A stretch of DNA of 21,868 nucleotides from a virus: IMG/VR virus record IMGVR_UViG_3300019758_000025, positions 1 through 21,868 of that record; one strand, written 5' to 3'. Below, one piece after another: positions 6,732 through 14,951 of this stretch; position 1 is the first letter of the stretch; the number at the start of each line of letters is the position of its first letter. The notes beneath the pieces are model-generated. The model saw only the letters and a list, made by a program, of their open reading frames with translations. It was not told the DNA's origin and searched no databases. The translations under genes and the position numbers were made by a program.

Positions 6732-7094
6732 ATGAGTGAAAATCATGTAGAAGAAACGATTACAGAAGAAGAATTGTTAGAAATGATGTCACAAATCAAA
6801 GGTGAAGGGAAGTCTGAAATTGAAATGTTCAGAGAACCTTTTGAATATGACGTGGATAGCTTGGTAGAAATATCACAGACTGATGAATTTAAGCGTGGTT
6901 CTAAGCTTGCTTCGTACTATGTCGGGATGTATTCAACCCTATTAAATTTTGGAATGGACATTAAATCGGCACATGACATTGTTATTAATCAACAATCATT
7001 AGACGCAAACGAAAAGATTCAGAAAATGAGCGTTGAAATGAATATTGAAGTTTCAAAGAATCAATCTTTAGCAGTAGAAAGAAATCAATTATAA
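6732..7094 (+). CDS. Small acidic hypothetical protein
   Basis: This 120-residue protein is acidic in the first half (EETITEEELLEMM...). A short central segment YYVGMYSTLLNFGMDIKSAHDIVIN looks helical and could mediate packing. The C-terminal 30 residues are a polar helix with heptad-like spacing. It has no known motif. The ATG at 6732 follows AGGAGAGA, immediately after the ClpP-like gene, so the two are co-translated; a substrate adaptor or partner of that protease is a fair guess but unproven. A perfect 8-bp hairpin (7102-7124) starts just after the stop codon. Confidence 0.65.
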   Translation: MSENHVEETITEEELLEMMSQIKGEGKSEIEMFREPFEYDVDSLVEISQTDEFKRGSKLASYYVGMYSTLLNFGMDIKSAHDIVINQQSLDANEKIQKMSVEMNIEVSKNQSLAVERNQL

Positions 7095-7101
7095 CAACAA
7101 C

Positions 7102-7124
7102 AGAGAGGGCTAAACTCCCTCTCT
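7102..7124 (+). terminator. GC-rich hairpin ending the protease operon
   Basis: AGAGAGGG (7102-7109) pairs perfectly with CCCTCTCT (7117-7124) around CTAAACT, 7 bases after the stop codon. The sequence after it (CCCATATTATT) is only moderately T-rich, so termination may be weak. The stem is of the same AGAG/CTCT type as the hairpins at 14899 and 20476. Confidence 0.5.
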
Positions 7125-7129
7125 CCCAT

Positions 7130-7320
7130 ATTATTAATTTACATAGGGGCACTATTCTATCTCTCCCAGATGGCAATAGTCATTTGAGGATAGTGTCTTC
7201 TTCTTAGGTGTCTCTATGTAAGTTAATAATGCAAACATAGCGTGAGATAGGTTGGGCTTATAATCTAACCGACAAGTGATACAATCCTAAATATTTGCTT
7301 CTCACGTTTACTTTTTAGGA
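7130..7320 (+). ncRNA. Candidate structured RNA with 17-bp stem and pseudoknot upstream of packaging genes
   Basis: The gap of 290 bases before 7385 contains no gene but has nested pairing. A 17-bp stem joins 7130-7146 to 7214-7230, with one U-G pair. Inside it GGCACTAT (7148-7155) pairs with ATAGTGTC (7190-7197), and ATCT/AGAT (7159-7162/7168-7171) forms a small hairpin. A second domain pairs AGCGTGAGA (7239-7247) with TCTCACGTT (7300-7308), enclosing GGTTGGG/TCTAACC (7250-7256/7264-7270). TCCTAAA (7285-7291), in the loop of that domain, is complementary to TTTAGGA (7314-7320) outside it, which is H-type pseudoknot topology. All imperfect pairs are G-U on the + strand. Possible roles are a leader RNA, a free ncRNA or a DNA-level packaging site. 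The remaining 7321-7384 is AT-rich and ends in AGGAGAGATGG. Confidence 0.45.
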
Positions 7321-7384
7321 ATATTATAAAAAATATAGAGATGTAAAGATAATTAATTATAAATAGGAGAGATGGTGATTTAAT

Positions 7385-8506
7385 ATGGCAACGACAGAGA
7401 AGTTGTTAGCAGATAAAGCAAAAGCTAAGGCGAGAAGTGGCAAAAAGAAACCAGTTGAAAAGCCAAAGTTGTTCTGCCTAATACATCCGAATGGTGTCAC
7501 TGAATTGGCAGAAACTCAATTTTATGTAGTAAGAGGGGAATCAATTTTTTCTCAAGTTGGTAAAATAATGATTTGCAAAGCTTGTTGTTCTAGGTTATAC
7601 CAACAATATTATACAGAGACACAAGACCCGAAACTTTCAATGTATTATGCGTGCAGAAAAATGGACATAGCTTTTATTAATAAAGTTTACGAATCGTCTT
7701 TTGAAGAATGTAATGGTGATTGGACTAGGGTGTTGGGATTTTATATGAAAAACTACTCTAGCTTGGGGGCTAAAAACGGGTGGAACTATTCATTTGATAA
7801 TAGTGAAAGCTGTGACATGGATTCTAGCGAGGTAGCAGAGGAAAGTGAGTTAATAGAATCAAGAGGAAAACTAACAAGAGAAGAAAAAGAAATAAAAAAA
7901 CAAGTTGTACTAGCTTTAAATGAAGACCCATTCGATTCTTTCCCAATACAAGACCAAAAATATCTGTATAAAAAACTACTTGATTATTTTAAAGACGAAG
8001 AAATACTAGAGGACACATACAAAGTTTCTCAAATAATCCAATTAGTTGTAAACAATAATCAGATTAGAATATTCTCAAATGAGCTAGGTAAGCTGAACAT
8101 GAATCCTTTAGACAACATGGATAAAATTAAAAGTTTAAATGCTATTATAAAAGATATTGTAATGAACAATGATAAAATTGCTAAAGAGAATGGGGTGTCA
8201 GAGAAGAATAAAAAGAACCAAAATGTAGGTGGAAACACATTAGGGTCACTCATGAAAACTATGAGGAGTTTAAACTTCAAAGATGCCGAACAGGATTTTT
8301 ACGACATGAAAAAGGCTTATGGTATGCAACAAGCAGAGCTTAAATCGTTACAAAATATAAAAGAGCAAATAGTTTTTGATGAGCAAGATATAGATGATAT
8401 GATTAATTATCAAAGAGAAATGATTAGAGATTTGCAAGGAAAGCTAATGGATAAGGAAGAAGAAATAAGGATGTTGGTAAGTGGTGAGGTGAAAAATGTC
8501 GAATAG
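7385..8506 (+). CDS. Putative small-terminase-position protein with zinc-finger-like N-terminus
   Basis: This 373-residue protein precedes the large terminase and overlaps it by 11 bases, the usual place of a small terminase subunit. It is longer than most small subunits and I do not recognise its family. The N-terminus is basic (KAKAKARSGKKK). A possible metal site follows: C31-x2-H34 and C64-x2-C67-C68. The middle (about 110-200) is acidic and low-complexity. Residues of about 200-365 are helical, with coiled-coil character toward the C-terminus (AELKSLQNIKEQ...REMIRDLQGKLMDKEEEI), which could support ring oligomerisation. DNA recognition for packaging is the inferred role. The ATG at 7385 follows AGGAGAGATGG at a slightly long spacing. 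An alternative is a non-terminase DNA-binding accessory protein. Confidence 0.6.
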   Translation: MATTEKLLADKAKAKARSGKKKPVEKPKLFCLIHPNGVTELAETQFYVVRGESIFSQVGKIMICKACCSRLYQQYYTETQDPKLSMYYACRKMDIAFINKVYESSFEECNGDWTRVLGFYMKNYSSLGAKNGWNYSFDNSESCDMDSSEVAEESELIESRGKLTREEKEIKKQVVLALNEDPFDSFPIQDQKYLYKKLLDYFKDEEILEDTYKVSQIIQLVVNNNQIRIFSNELGKLNMNPLDNMDKIKSLNAIIKDIVMNNDKIAKENGVSEKNKKNQNVGGNTLGSLMKTMRSLNFKDAEQDFYDMKKAYGMQQAELKSLQNIKEQIVFDEQDIDDMINYQREMIRDLQGKLMDKEEEIRMLVSGEVKNVE

Positions 8507-10331
8507 CAAATTTTTATCTAACCGAAAAAGACAATTATACTTTCAAAATTCTAAGCTTTTAAAATATTGGAGAAGAAATCCAGTAATCGCTTGTAGAGAT
8601 ATACTTGGAATAGAACTGCTAGATTATCAGAAATGGCAACTAATGATGTCTTGGAATAAACCATACGTTGTTTGGTGCTGTGGCAGAAATAGTGGCAAGT
8701 CGTTTGTTGGTGCAATTATAATGATTTTGAAGTTTCTGTTATTTGAAAATCAACAAATATATATTATTTCTAGTGTAGGTTCGCAATCCCAAGAGACATT
8801 TATGAAAGCAGAGAGTATTGCAAAACAAAGAATCGAATCTACAAAGGACTTGAAGGACATATTCTTTTACGAGGTAATAAAGAGTAGTAATGGTGATGGA
8901 TTTATTCACGACAAGACAAGCTTTAGGATGTCAAGTTGGAATGGAAGTAATATATTCACACTAAACGGAAACCCAGATAACAATAGGAGCAAGCGTGCGA
9001 CGCTTGTTTTCTTTGACGAAGCTGGGTTTTCGTCAGAAGAAATTATTGCAGTATCAGAAGCATTTGCGACACAAGAGTCGGACTTTGCTACTGCAACAGA
9101 TTCTAGTTTTGATATTCGTGGTGAATTTAAAAAATGTCCAACGCAATTAATATTTGCATCGTCAGCAAGTGATACTACTTCTACTTTTTGGAGAAAATAC
9201 AAAGAATATTCAATGAAGATGATAGCTGGTGATGACAGGTATTTTTGTTGTGACATATCTGTAGATATACCACTTGCACCACTCAAGGACGGCGAAAAAT
9301 ACGCCCCATTATTGAAAAAGTCTCAAGTGGACGACGCATTAAGAACGAACAGAGAGAAAGCACTTAGGGAATATTATAACAAATTCCAACAAGATGGTGG
9401 AGAATCACAGATAATAAAAAGAGCTAGAATCACAAACAATGAAACGTTTTTACTTCCGAAACTATCAAACACTACTGGAGATGAGAAATTTGCCATAGCA
9501 ATAGACCCTGCACGTACATTTGATAATTCTTGTTGTACAATAATGGAAATAAAGTACGATGAAAATATTGGATACTACGGCGAGCTATGCAATGGTGTCA
9601 CGTTTGCAGATTTAGGGAAAAAGAAAAAAACCCCAATGAGAACACCTGAGCAGATTAAATACGCAAAACAGTTGATATTAGATTATAACGGGAATGGTGT
9701 TCCAGATTATCAGAATATAGAAGCGTTGTTAATAGACTCTGGTTCTGGTGGTGGTGGACGCTCGTCTTGGGCTGACGCATTATTGGAAGATTGGAATGAC
9801 GCAAAGGGAGTAAAGCATAAGGGTTTTATTGACTATAACGACCCAGAATATGCGAATGAGAGAAGCGAATTTCCTAATGCGAGCAAGATATTAAACCTTG
9901 TATCCCCTCAGAAGTTTAAAAAACAAATGTGCGAAGAATTGATTGAGTTAATGGACTTGGACTTGATTAAATTTCCAAAAGAGTACAGTGGTAAGGGATA
10001 TGTGACATTGGCAGTAGACGATGGCAATGAAAGGGATATTAAGATTAGACACTTGACGTTGGAAGAAGAGTTAGCTTTGATATATATGGATATATTAAAA
10101 ACAGAAACTACCTCTATTCATAGATTCCAAAATGCTGAAAAAACTAACACCGTTTATAAGTTACCAAAAGACAAAGAAAGAAAGATGCATGACGATAGAT
10201 TTTACACACTTTTATTATTGGCTCATCACTTATACGAAAAACGCCGAGAAGACCAACTTTCAAAATCACGTAGTAGAAAAGTTGTAGATTTATCGCAATT
10301 CAAATCATGTGTTACGCCAGTATCATTCTAA
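8496..10331 (+). CDS. terL: Terminase large subunit
   Basis: This 611-residue protein is the ATPase-nuclease motor that packages phage DNA into the prohead. The ATPase domain has the Walker A sequence GRNSGKS (G63 to S69, with K68) and Walker B LVFFDEAG (D174, E175). A coupling-type segment FASSASDT follows. The C-terminal RNase H-like nuclease has its acidic metal ligands in IAIDPAR (D337), LIDSGSG (D414) and the late MHDDRFYTLLL (D566, D567), which fits the three-Asp pattern. Length is at the upper end for terminase large subunits. The ATG at 8496 overlaps the previous gene's end by 11 bases, with GTGAGGTG upstream. The portal gene follows after 18 bases, the standard order. Confidence 0.95.
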   Translation: MSNSKFLSNRKRQLYFQNSKLLKYWRRNPVIACRDILGIELLDYQKWQLMMSWNKPYVVWCCGRNSGKSFVGAIIMILKFLLFENQQIYIISSVGSQSQETFMKAESIAKQRIESTKDLKDIFFYEVIKSSNGDGFIHDKTSFRMSSWNGSNIFTLNGNPDNNRSKRATLVFFDEAGFSSEEIIAVSEAFATQESDFATATDSSFDIRGEFKKCPTQLIFASSASDTTSTFWRKYKEYSMKMIAGDDRYFCCDISVDIPLAPLKDGEKYAPLLKKSQVDDALRTNREKALREYYNKFQQDGGESQIIKRARITNNETFLLPKLSNTTGDEKFAIAIDPARTFDNSCCTIMEIKYDENIGYYGELCNGVTFADLGKKKKTPMRTPEQIKYAKQLILDYNGNGVPDYQNIEALLIDSGSGGGGRSSWADALLEDWNDAKGVKHKGFIDYNDPEYANERSEFPNASKILNLVSPQKFKKQMCEELIELMDLDLIKFPKEYSGKGYVTLAVDDGNERDIKIRHLTLEEELALIYMDILKTETTSIHRFQNAEKTNTVYKLPKDKERKMHDDRFYTLLLLAHHLYEKRREDQLSKSRSRKVVDLSQFKSCVTPVSF

Positions 10332-10349
10332 GAGAAAGGAGGTGGGCTA

Positions 10350-11975
10350 TTGAAGAAAACGACAATTGACGAGAATGACAATTTTGTTGTAGAAATAACA
10401 GAAGATGTACTCGAAAACACAGATGTAATAACTAGCAAAGAAGACTTCACAAGCAAACTTGTACAGCGTGCAATTTCATCATATTCAGGTGGGGACAAGA
10501 CTTACTCGCAGAACATAACGGAACAAACATTTATGCGCACAGCGTTGACAGAAGATACTATATCAAAACTTGCATTTAAAGCACAAGACAATATTGCTAA
10601 CATTCAAGAAATAAATGGATACATTGACTTCTATCTGAATAAGGATGACATTATAGGTAAAACATATGAGGTCATAGAAGCCAATGTTAATGCGAAATAC
10701 CAATTATCATATCCAATAGTAGAAGGTAGAAACAAACAGAACGCATTGAATAAGGTTAAGGCTGTCATTGATAAGTTTAACCAAGAGATAGAGCTTGAAG
10801 AACTTATTATTGAAACAATTCCATATGCTTACAGTAATGGTAATAGAATATTATATCTGCGTGAGAAACCAAATGGTGGCTATCAAGTAGACAAATATCC
10901 ATTAGGAGTTGCTAGGATTTCCGATTATAAAATCAACAACGAGCCTATTGTAAATTTATCAATCCCTGATATCTTATCTAGGTTGAGTGGGAAAACTGTA
11001 TCGGACTTTGGCTATGGTACTACTATGAATGTATCGGACTATTCACTGTTTAAGAATTACGATGACGAGGTTAAGGCTAATTTCCCACCAGAAGTATATT
11101 CAGCTTATAAGAATCAATCGGACACAATTGTAAGACTAAACACAGACAAAACCGCTGTTATTAGAACCAATAATAGAGGTAAGAAATATGGTCTATCCCC
11201 TATATTCAAAGCGTTAAGTCCAGCGTTAAAGTTAGAGATACAAGAGAAAAGTGATAGCTCAAACTCTAAGGCTAGAGGAAAGAAAATCATCTTTCAAAAG
11301 ATAGATTCTAAGCTATTAGGGGAAAACGGGAAAGACATTGATTTGTCATTACCTGTATACTCACACGCTGAATTAATCAGAGCTTTGAAAAGTGAGGTAG
11401 CTGTATACACTGGTGCGCCTTGGGTAGAGTCAATCACATATGTAGAGCCAAAAATTGATAACACTGTAACGGATAGTTTAAATTATTACAAAAGTAAGGT
11501 ATTGTCGGCTTTGGGTATAGCATTTCTTAACGGTGACTCTAAGACTGGTATGGTTGTATCTCAATTAAATTTCACAGAATTAATGAGAACAATTGATAAA
11601 ATATCAACACAACTAGAACATAATATCAACAAGTGGTATAAGTATGTTTTAGAAAAAGAAGGTTTGCCAATTGCATATGCTCCGACTATCACTGTGATGG
11701 ACTCGGAGTTGATGGAGTTAGAATTACGTATGGCACTGGTTGAGAAATTATTCAATGCCTTTGGTGCAAGTTACAAGACGGCATACGAAATGTTGGGTGT
11801 TGACTATAATGATGAAATCAATAAGCGTAAGGAAGAAAATGAGCAGAAATTAGACGAATTAGTGTTCTATCCTAGAATGAACGCAAATACTTTTACTTCT
11901 GATGGCGTTGACAACAAAGACAAGCAAAATCCAACCGTAAACAAGCAAGTACAAAATCAAGGTGGTGATGAATAG
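10350..11975 (+). CDS. Portal protein
   Basis: This 541-residue protein follows the large terminase and precedes the head protease/scaffold and capsid genes, the standard slot for the portal. Length fits dodecameric portals. Features consistent with the family are a central region of alternating helices and strands and a stem/crown-like helical part (LNYYKSKVLSALGIAFLNGDSK, then the helix-rich TELMRTIDKISTQLEHNINKW). The tail is low-complexity and Gln/Asn-rich. The start is TTG at 10350, preceded by a near-perfect AAAGGAGGTGG; no ATG is near. The last base of the stop overlaps the GTG of the next small gene, indicating coupling. The portal forms the head vertex ring through which DNA enters and leaves. 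Confidence 0.87.
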   Translation: MKKTTIDENDNFVVEITEDVLENTDVITSKEDFTSKLVQRAISSYSGGDKTYSQNITEQTFMRTALTEDTISKLAFKAQDNIANIQEINGYIDFYLNKDDIIGKTYEVIEANVNAKYQLSYPIVEGRNKQNALNKVKAVIDKFNQEIELEELIIETIPYAYSNGNRILYLREKPNGGYQVDKYPLGVARISDYKINNEPIVNLSIPDILSRLSGKTVSDFGYGTTMNVSDYSLFKNYDDEVKANFPPEVYSAYKNQSDTIVRLNTDKTAVIRTNNRGKKYGLSPIFKALSPALKLEIQEKSDSSNSKARGKKIIFQKIDSKLLGENGKDIDLSLPVYSHAELIRALKSEVAVYTGAPWVESITYVEPKIDNTVTDSLNYYKSKVLSALGIAFLNGDSKTGMVVSQLNFTELMRTIDKISTQLEHNINKWYKYVLEKEGLPIAYAPTITVMDSELMELELRMALVEKLFNAFGASYKTAYEMLGVDYNDEINKRKEENEQKLDELVFYPRMNANTFTSDGVDNKDKQNPTVNKQVQNQGGDE

Positions 11976-12148
11976 TGAAGCTATTAAGCGAGAATTCTAA
12001 TTTTAGAGTTTACTTAGAAACTATTGATAGAACCCCATACACTATAAAAATATCAACCTCTGGTGAACTTTTAGGAATTGAGAAATACGATTGTGACAAA
12101 TCAAGTGTGGCAGTTTCTCAACGTCTTAATAACGTAGAGTTTGGGTAA
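11975..12148 (+). CDS. Small hypothetical gene between portal and protease
   Basis: This short gene encodes 57 residues, starting at a GTG that shares one base with the portal stop codon and ending at the TAA at 12146-12148. AGGTGG lies about 8 bases upstream of the GTG. The protein begins MKLLSENSNFRVYLETIDR and appears to be one compact beta-rich domain with a single Cys. There is no known motif. Tight coupling on both sides (10 bases to the next start) argues that it is real. It could be a minor head factor, but no function can be assigned. Confidence 0.6.
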   Translation: MKLLSENSNFRVYLETIDRTPYTIKISTSGELLGIEKYDCDKSSVAVSQRLNNVEFG

Positions 12149-12158
12149 GGGGGAAATA

Positions 12159-13391
12159 ATGGAAGACAATAAAATTTTAAGTTCAAGTAGGATAATGGAA
12201 TTAGCAGAGTCAGAAGATGGATTATACATGACTTTGACTGGTCAATTATGTTACTTGGACGACTACAACGCAAATGGAATAAAGTTATTAAAAGGTGAAA
12301 GGTTCGATGAAAACCTAAACTCTTTAGTAGAAACACCAGTTGTTGCAAAATATGTTTGGAGTGAGGATAACGGAAGTGACTTCTCAGGACATGAAGCATA
12401 TAGGGATTGGCTCACTGGCGAAATTAGGTTTGGGACAGAAGCAATAGGTGTACATCAAAAGGTTTGGGTAGAAGACAAAATGGTAAAACCAGTGTTCTCA
12501 GACACTGAAAAAATGTTGCCAGTTGTTATGTACCAAGCGAAGATATGGTCAGATAGGTTCCCCAATTTTGCAAACGTAATTAGGAAATTATATGCACAAG
12601 GGAATTTAGGCACAAGTTGGGAATTAATTCCAAATGCAATTAAACAAGAACAGTCGGATATTACGGCTATACCAAATCCAAGAAGTTCGGATGATTGGAC
12701 TCTTATTGGCAATTGCTTATTGGGTAAAGACGTGATTGGTGCATACGAGGGAACATCTAAGGTTACTAACATCGCTACTGCTACGAGTGTACAAAGCGAA
12801 ATAGCACAAGCGTTGAAAGAAGATATGGACAAGTTGTCCGAAAATAAAAAAGATGGGAGTGTCCAAATGGAAGAAAGATTAAAAGAACTAGAATCTCAAC
12901 TTGCAGAAGCAGTTAAAAAACTTTCAGAATATGAAAATGCAAATAAAGACGCTGAAATTGCAAGTTTAAAGGAAGAACTTGAAAATCTTAAATCAGAGAA
13001 AGCTGACATCGAGGCTAAATTTGTTTCTACTACTGAAAAAATTGAGTCTTTAACAAGTGAAATTTCTGAATTAAAAGAGTACAAGGAAAAGTATGATGTA
13101 ATTGAGGCTGAAAAAGCAGAGCAAGAAAAAATTGTTAAAATTGCAGAATTAAAAGAGATGGTAGTTAAGGGTGGTTTTGTAAAAGAATCTGAGCTTGAAA
13201 CATCTGAGGAATTAAAAACTATGCTAGAAAATTGCGATGAGAATGGACTAAAAATTTTCAGAGCTGACAGAATTTTAGCAAGCACAGAGATTGCAGAGGT
13301 AAATAGTAAAAAAGATAAAACTGAAAAAAGAGAGTTATCCGAAACTAATAACATGAAGAAAAGCTTCATGGACGAATTTTTATCCAAATAG
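12159..13391 (+). CDS. Head maturation protease / scaffold fusion
   Basis: This 410-residue protein has two parts. Residues 1 to about 200 form a globular domain with a likely serine-protease pair: H78 in SGHEAYRD and S153 in NLGTSWELIP, the His...Ser order and SWE-type context seen in XkdF/Mu I-like phage proteases. Residues of about 215-370 are long Glu/Lys-rich coiled coil, typical of scaffolding protein, ending in a short basic/acidic tail (MKKSFMDEFLSK) that may bind capsid subunits. Position between portal and capsid fits. By inference the scaffold guides capsid assembly and the protease removes it. The start is the ATG at 12159 after AGGGGGAAA. An internal start at 12867 may make scaffold alone. 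The protease family assignment is by eye. Confidence 0.72.
   Translation: MEDNKILSSSRIMELAESEDGLYMTLTGQLCYLDDYNANGIKLLKGERFDENLNSLVETPVVAKYVWSEDNGSDFSGHEAYRDWLTGEIRFGTEAIGVHQKVWVEDKMVKPVFSDTEKMLPVVMYQAKIWSDRFPNFANVIRKLYAQGNLGTSWELIPNAIKQEQSDITAIPNPRSSDDWTLIGNCLLGKDVIGAYEGTSKVTNIATATSVQSEIAQALKEDMDKLSENKKDGSVQMEERLKELESQLAEAVKKLSEYENANKDAEIASLKEELENLKSEKADIEAKFVSTTEKIESLTSEISELKEYKEKYDVIEAEKAEQEKIVKIAELKEMVVKGGFVKESELETSEELKTMLENCDENGLKIFRADRILASTEIAEVNSKKDKTEKRELSETNNMKKSFMDEFLSK
12867..13391 (+). CDS. Probable nested scaffold protein from internal start
   Basis: An in-frame ATG at 12867 lies at codon 237 of the larger gene, exactly where the coiled coil begins (MEERLKELESQ). It is preceded by GATGGGAGTG about 7-10 bases upstream. 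Translation from it would give a 174-residue free scaffold without the protease. The same design is known in lambda, where Nu3 is made from inside gene C. It is inferred from the position and the upstream site only. Confidence 0.5.
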   Translation: MEERLKELESQLAEAVKKLSEYENANKDAEIASLKEELENLKSEKADIEAKFVSTTEKIESLTSEISELKEYKEKYDVIEAEKAEQEKIVKIAELKEMVVKGGFVKESELETSEELKTMLENCDENGLKIFRADRILASTEIAEVNSKKDKTEKRELSETNNMKKSFMDEFLSK

Positions 13392-13403
13392 GGAGGAATC
13401 AAT

Positions 13404-13868
13404 ATGTACAGAAGAATGAAATCAAATTTTGGCAAAGTAAAAGATGCTACATTTAAAGCTGGTGTTGCCATGAAAAAAGGTATGTTAGTTACTAAAAATT
13501 ATACGACTGGTGAAGTAGAACTTCCAGCGTCTGCTACTGGAACAAATGTGTTTATCGTAGATTTTGACCCAGAAACAGTTGGTCTTTTAGCGATTGAAAA
13601 CAACGTTTCTGATTATGATGCTAGAATGAATGACATCGCAGAAGATGCTAAAGTAACATTGGAAACATTACAAGTTGGTGAAGAATATGGTACTGACCAG
13701 TTTATCGCAACTGGTATTGCAGTAGGCGATGCTCTACAAGTAGGAACTGACGGCAAGTTAGCCAAAAAAGCTACTGGCACATCACCTTTAGTTGCTACAG
13801 ACATTGCATATAACGACAACGGTAACACATTATTGTTATTCACAGTAACAGAAAATCCATTTGCGTAA
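13404..13868 (+). CDS. Probable head decoration protein
   Basis: This 154-residue, beta-rich protein lies between scaffold and major capsid genes, the usual place of a capsid decoration or stabilisation protein (lambda D-type or DUF2190-like). The segments AGVAMKKGMLVTKNYTTGEVE and GIAVGDALQVGTDGKLAKK read as short barrels with repeated G-D/G-K turns, as in that group. It contains no Cys, signal or membrane segment and is near neutral to acidic. By inference it binds the outside of the expanded capsid lattice. Family identity is not certain, and a minor head protein is the alternative. The ATG at 13404 follows GGGAGGAA. Confidence 0.6.
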   Translation: MYRRMKSNFGKVKDATFKAGVAMKKGMLVTKNYTTGEVELPASATGTNVFIVDFDPETVGLLAIENNVSDYDARMNDIAEDAKVTLETLQVGEEYGTDQFIATGIAVGDALQVGTDGKLAKKATGTSPLVATDIAYNDNGNTLLLFTVTENPFA

Positions 13869-13887
13869 TAATTAGGAGGGAATAGAT

Positions 13888-14889
13888 ATGTACGAATTAT
13901 CAGAAGTAATGGCAAAAGATGGTAAGATGCTCGAGTGGGCACAAACGATTAATAAATTAGAGTTAAATCCACTTATCCAACTTTCAGAAGAAGACAAAAT
14001 GATTTCTGAGGCAGTTGATAAATGGGCTAAAGAAATTGGAGAAGGTGTTAGACCTTACAAAGAATTGTCTGCATATTTACAAAAAGTAATTCAGCCAGAA
14101 GTTTACAATGCACCAATGGACTTATTGAATATGTTCTTTGAAGACCAACCATCTATTGGTGAGTTTGACGATTGGACAATTGACAAAGCACCAAAGAATA
14201 CGTTACAAGCATATGAATCAGCTAAAAACGGTAACGTTAGAAAATCGTATATTGACTTTGAGAAAATCACACCAGTAAATACACATCTTCAAATTGAAAC
14301 CGAAGTTAAGATGATGGATTTGAGAAAAGGTGGATTCAAAACAATTGCAAGATTAACGCAGTATGCTATTGACGAGTTAAGAAATAGAATGTTTTTCTCT
14401 ATGTTCAATACAATTGATGCTACAATCGTTGGTGGTGACCAAGTCGCCTCTGTTGCTGGTGCTCCAGACAAGACAACTATGGACAAGCTTGCAAAATATG
14501 TAAGAAGCCAACTTGTTAATGGAACACCTTTGACAATTTCAAACTCTGATAGAGCTTATGAAATTTCGGAAGTACCTGGGGCGACTTTGCTTTCAGACAC
14601 CATGAAAGACCAAATCAACAACAATGGTGTTCTTGCACTGTACAGACAATTGAGAATCATGGAGATTGCATCTTCAAGAGAAACTGGTAACGGCGACAAG
14701 TTAATCAATCCAGATAGAGTTTATGGTATTGCTGGTACAATTGGAGAAAAAGCACTAAAAGGTGAACTTAGAGTATTATCTTCTGAGGATATTAATAACG
14801 AGGTAATTAACCTTAAGTTTACTGGCTTTGAGTTCACTTACGCAATCACATATCCAGAGAAAGTTTTCAAATTAACAATTTCACAATAA
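13888..14889 (+). CDS. Major capsid protein
   Basis: This 333-residue protein sits after scaffold and decoration genes and before connector genes, with a strong AGGAGGG site and its own downstream terminator-like hairpin, all typical of the major capsid gene. Length and composition fit an HK97-fold capsid subunit. Helix-rich N-terminal residues (about 1-75) could be an N-arm. A central part contains RKGGFKTIARLTQYAIDELRNRMFFSMF, a spine-helix-like segment. The C-terminal strands end in FTYAITYPEKVFKLTI, like the final beta structure of HK97 P/A domains. I see no clear cleavage site, so N-terminal processing cannot be judged. Confidence 0.82.
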   Translation: MYELSEVMAKDGKMLEWAQTINKLELNPLIQLSEEDKMISEAVDKWAKEIGEGVRPYKELSAYLQKVIQPEVYNAPMDLLNMFFEDQPSIGEFDDWTIDKAPKNTLQAYESAKNGNVRKSYIDFEKITPVNTHLQIETEVKMMDLRKGGFKTIARLTQYAIDELRNRMFFSMFNTIDATIVGGDQVASVAGAPDKTTMDKLAKYVRSQLVNGTPLTISNSDRAYEISEVPGATLLSDTMKDQINNNGVLALYRQLRIMEIASSRETGNGDKLINPDRVYGIAGTIGEKALKGELRVLSSEDINNEVINLKFTGFEFTYAITYPEKVFKLTISQ

Positions 14890-14898
14890 AAAATACAA

Positions 14899-14927
14899 AG
14901 AGGGGTGCGAATCCCCTCTATTATTAC
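14899..14927 (+). terminator. Terminator-like hairpin after the capsid gene
   Basis: AGAGGGG (14899-14905) pairs perfectly with CCCCTCT (14913-14919) around TGCGAAT, 9 bases after the capsid stop, followed by ATTATTACAAC. The U tract is poor, so it may allow partial readthrough. This would lower expression of connector genes relative to capsid protein. The same stem arms recur at 20476-20493. Confidence 0.6.
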
Positions 14928-14951
14928 AACTTTTAAAAGGAGAGATAGGTT

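Noticed and set aside
7259-7264. TATAAT as a sigma-A -10 box
   Set aside because: No TTGACA-like element lies 16-18 bases upstream, no extended -10 TG is present, and the bases form the loop of a hairpin.
12896-13471. Long 191-residue - strand frame
   Set aside because: It is antisense to the Glu/Lys-rich coiled coil, where GAA and AAA codons leave few stops on the other strand. The product is a Ser/Phe-rich shadow.
14899-14919. T-arm-like sequence GGGG-TGCGAAT-CCCC suggesting a tRNA
   Set aside because: There are no matching acceptor, D or anticodon arms around it. It is a simple terminator-like hairpin.
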